Position numbers and translations under genes: made by a program
Part shown: positions 61,910 through 64,000 of the stretch, piece after piece
How the letters are laid out: every line of letters starts with the position of its first letter
Position numbering within the stretch: position 1 is the stretch's first letter
Notes under the pieces: model-generated
Told to the model about the DNA's origin: nothing
Database searches by the model: none
The model's input: only the letters and a program-made list of their open reading frames with translations
From: Haloferax sp. Atlit-12N
Lineage (GTDB): Archaea; Halobacteriota; Halobacteria; Halobacteriales; Haloferacaceae
NCBI RefSeq assembly: GCF_003383095.1
Contig: NZ_PSYW01000001.1
Coordinates: 248,001 to 312,000, forward strand
Reading direction: 5' to 3'
Length of the DNA stretch: 64,000 nt

Positions 61910-63421
61910 TTATCTGACTTCGACTTCGACCTCGTTTTCCGTGACGTGCAGGAAGGTGATGAACTGGCCACCCTCGGCCTGGTCGTAGTCGAGTTCCCCG
62001 CGCGACCCGGACTCGTCGACGCTCTGGCTGTTACCCGGCCCGTCCGTGACGGTCAGTTCGAACTGCGGCGCGGCCAGCGAGAAGTAGTGGTTGATGACGA
62101 AGTCCATCTGGGCGGTGTCGCCGTCGGCCTTCGAGAACGTCTGGCCGCTGTCCGCGTCGTGTTCGTCGAAGGTGACGCTGTCGTAGGCCTCGCCGTCTTT
62201 GATTTCGGGGGCGAAGTGCCACTTGTTCTGGTTGCCGAAGCCCTTGTCAGACTGGATGTCGCCGTAGGTCATCATCTCCGAACTGGTGAAGTCGACGGTG
62301 AGTTCGGGGGTGCTGACCGTGCAGTCGATGCTCACCGCGTCGCTCGTGTCCGGGTCGAGGTCGGTCGCCTGCCAGCCGTGGTACTTGCCGTCCTCGGTGG
62401 CGTAGTACAGCGTCAGGTCGAACGTGCCGTCGTAACTGCCGCTCTTGCACTTGCCGTCCGCCTGTACGTGGAGTTCGAGGTCCTTCTGGTCGCCGTCGTA
62501 GTACATCCCCCACTCCATGTTCTGGAGGTGCTGGTCGTTCGAGAGCGTGAGCGTGAACGTCGAGACGTTGTGGTTCGCGGCCATCCCGCGCACGTCGACC
62601 GACGTGCCCTCGTTCGGCATCTGGAACTCGCCGACGAGGCCGACCGTCTCCAGTTCCACGCTCGCGGTCCGGTTGGCGTCGTCGACGGCTACTGTGCCTT
62701 CGCTCCGCGACTCGAAGAACGCCGCCCAGCCCCGGTAGTGGTCGCTGTGGACCGTCACGACGACCGTCCCGTTGCTGACCGGGTTGTCGAAGCTGGCCGG
62801 TATCGTGTCGTAGCTCGCGGTCTCGTTGGGGTAGACGCGCCGGGCTTGCTCGGTCGCCGAGACCCGCGCGGACACGTCACCCGAGGCCGACCCGTCACCG
62901 GCGACTCGGACGACCGGGAGCGTCAGCGTCGCGCCGCGGTAATGGAACTCCGGCGGTGAGACCATGGTCGTGCCGCCGTCCTGCGTGCGCCAGACGCCGC
63001 CGCCCTCGTAGGCGATTCGAGCGTCGCCGTCGCGGTACTCGACGCTCCCGAGCGACTCGTTGTAGAGTTCTTGGTCGTCGCCGGCGTCGGTGTAGTTCTT
63101 GTGCGTGACGCGTAGCCACCCGGTGTCGTCGTCGACGACGTAGGTGCCGCCGCCGGTCCCGCCGAGGTCGACGAACTGCGTCTCGCCCGCGCCGAGCGCG
63201 GAGATGGCGACCCGCGAGTCGAACAGCGTCATCGAGTGCTCGGCGCGCGTCAGTTGGGACTCCTGTTTCGTCTCGTCGAGGGCGACGCCGCCGAGGGCGA
63301 CCACGGCGGTCGTTCCCGCGACCGTAATCGCCAACAGGAGGACCACCGCAATCGGCGAGGTCTGCGCCGTCCGGTCTCTGACGACGCGGTAGAGTAGTGG
63401 GACTCGGGGGCGACCGCTCAT
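61910..63421 (-). CDS. Large pilin-like surface protein
   Basis: This 503-residue protein has an N-terminal RTAQTSPIAVVLLLAITVAG, a pilin-like helix close to the Ser/Pro-Ile-Ala-Val class of haloarchaeal pseudopilins. The large outer part is beta-rich with many sequons (NYT, NES, NET, NGT, NRT, NVS) and one Cys pair (GKCKSG and SIDCTV). It is too big for a normal pilin and could be an adhesin. It is convergent with the pilus operon, so separately controlled. Confidence 0.78.
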   Translation of the reverse strand: MSGRPRVPLLYRVVRDRTAQTSPIAVVLLLAITVAGTTAVVALGGVALDETKQESQLTRAEHSMTLFDSRVAISALGAGETQFVDLGGTGGGTYVVDDDTGWLRVTHKNYTDAGDDQELYNESLGSVEYRDGDARIAYEGGGVWRTQDGGTTMVSPPEFHYRGATLTLPVVRVAGDGSASGDVSARVSATEQARRVYPNETASYDTIPASFDNPVSNGTVVVTVHSDHYRGWAAFFESRSEGTVAVDDANRTASVELETVGLVGEFQMPNEGTSVDVRGMAANHNVSTFTLTLSNDQHLQNMEWGMYYDGDQKDLELHVQADGKCKSGSYDGTFDLTLYYATEDGKYHGWQATDLDPDTSDAVSIDCTVSTPELTVDFTSSEMMTYGDIQSDKGFGNQNKWHFAPEIKDGEAYDSVTFDEHDADSGQTFSKADGDTAQMDFVINHYFSLAAPQFELTVTDGPGNSQSVDESGSRGELDYDQAEGGQFITFLHVTENEVEVEVR

Positions 63422-63631
63422 TACCTGACTGAAGGAGATGCGGGGTCAAAACGTCGCGGGGTACCTGACAGTCTGGTAAGCAGAATTGTCGGTCGGAGCC
63501 GGCCGGGGTCGCATCGACCGCCCCCGTGTCAAGGAAAACGAACTTCACCGGTTGCGAGACAGACAGACGAGTGACCGATGTCGGAGGACGCCGAGACGAC
63601 GACCGGGTGAACGAGACGGACGCGGCGGAGT

Positions 63632-63778
63632 ATCGACCGCGAGCGGATATTTCGCCGCGACGACTACACGTGTCAGAACTGCGGCCGCGAGTACGACGAG
63701 GGGTCGAACATCTTGGAGGTCGTCCACGAGCGGGCGAAGGTGAATTCCGCTCTCATGCCAAGAGTGATCTCCCCCTGA
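63632..63778 (+). pseudogene. Remnant of an HNH endonuclease gene
   Basis: A frame without a start reads IDRERIFRRDDYTCQNCGRE then YDEGSNILEVVHERAKV and ends at a stop. The Cys-X-X-Cys and the following strand are typical of HNH nucleases, but the normal His-Ile-Val-Pro active site is replaced by VVHERAK and the C-terminal half is missing. Upstream, no in-frame start is seen. I read it as a truncated leftover, perhaps cut by an insertion. Confidence 0.6.
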
Positions 63779-63893
63779 CCTTCGAGCCCTCAAACGAAAT
63801 CAGTCGCACCTCGGTCGAATAAATAAGGGCTTTGAGTCGCTCGACGGCTGTGGGGTGCGGACGCAGATCGCAGTCCGTCGTGGTGTACCTTGC

Positions 63894-64000
63894 CTACGCG
63901 GGCCGAACTTCACAGACGTAAACATCCGTGAACAGGTTTCGGAACGTCCCCATCCAATGCTCTTGGGTGTCCTGAAACTGGTCGGTGTGTGCCTTGACTT
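63894..64000 (-). CDS. C-terminal end of an unidentified gene running off the window
   Basis: The minus strand has an open frame entering from the window edge, reading VKAHTDQFQDTQEHWMGTFR then NLFTDVYVCEVRPA and a stop at 63894-63896. The composition looks coding and lower in GC than the core genes. A transposase or other accessory gene is possible given the adjacent HNH remnant, but 34 residues do not allow an assignment. Confidence 0.45.
   Translation of the reverse strand, partial: VKAHTDQFQDTQEHWMGTFRNLFTDVYVCEVRPA

Overview
The window comes from a haloarchaeon, most likely a Haloferax-like member of the Haloferacales. The evidence is high GC content, strongly acidic proteins, many genes whose start codon lies about 27 bases after a TATA element (leaderless transcripts), archaellins cleaved after an acidic Asp-Arg-Gly site, a fused ArlCE protein, and haloarchaeal-type Tat lipoproteins and TFE. 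I assign neither species nor strain.

Region 1 (1-21.7 kb) is a taxis and motility cluster. It starts inside cheA and continues with cheR and cheF on the plus strand. On the minus strand lies the archaellum operon arlCE-arlF-arlG-arlH-arlI-arlJ, with a second cheF overlapping the end of arlJ. Divergent to it is a KaiC-like ATPase gene (CirA type). Then come two tandem archaellin genes (minus), a small winged-helix gene (minus), an acidic protein of unknown function, and cheY-cheC-cheD (plus). A stand-alone ArlD/E-domain protein, a degenerate actin-fold protein, a membrane-bound PAS histidine kinase (minus) and a third ArlD/E-domain protein complete the cluster. CheA phosphorylates CheY; CheC, CheD and CheR adapt the receptors; CheF is known to pass the signal to the archaellum motor.

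Region 2 (21.7-52.2 kb) is ordinary chromosome. It carries an acyl-CoA dehydrogenase, a universal stress protein, a RIO-like kinase, a blue-copper lipoprotein, a branched-chain amino-acid-type ABC transporter (livKHMGF), and a proline catabolic module (proline dehydrogenase, regulator, aldehyde dehydrogenase). After these come small haloarchaeal proteins, a PhoU-like protein, an ATP-NAD kinase-like protein, transcription factor TFE, the tRNA methylase Trm56, a sugar epimerase, two glycosyltransferases, RNase P protein Rnp4, a CRM-domain protein, an MscS channel, an HD protein, a peroxiredoxin and TatA. A 429-base gap at 33.8-34.2 kb holds five strong inverted repeats.

Region 3 (52.2-64 kb) starts with tRNA-Arg(CCT). 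Its 3' end is the head of a 95-base block repeated three times, which resembles an integration hotspot. A type IV pilus operon follows: a large ATPase, a platform protein and five overlapping pilin-like genes, with a convergent pilin-like gene beyond. The window ends with an HNH nuclease remnant and a gene running off the edge on the minus strand.
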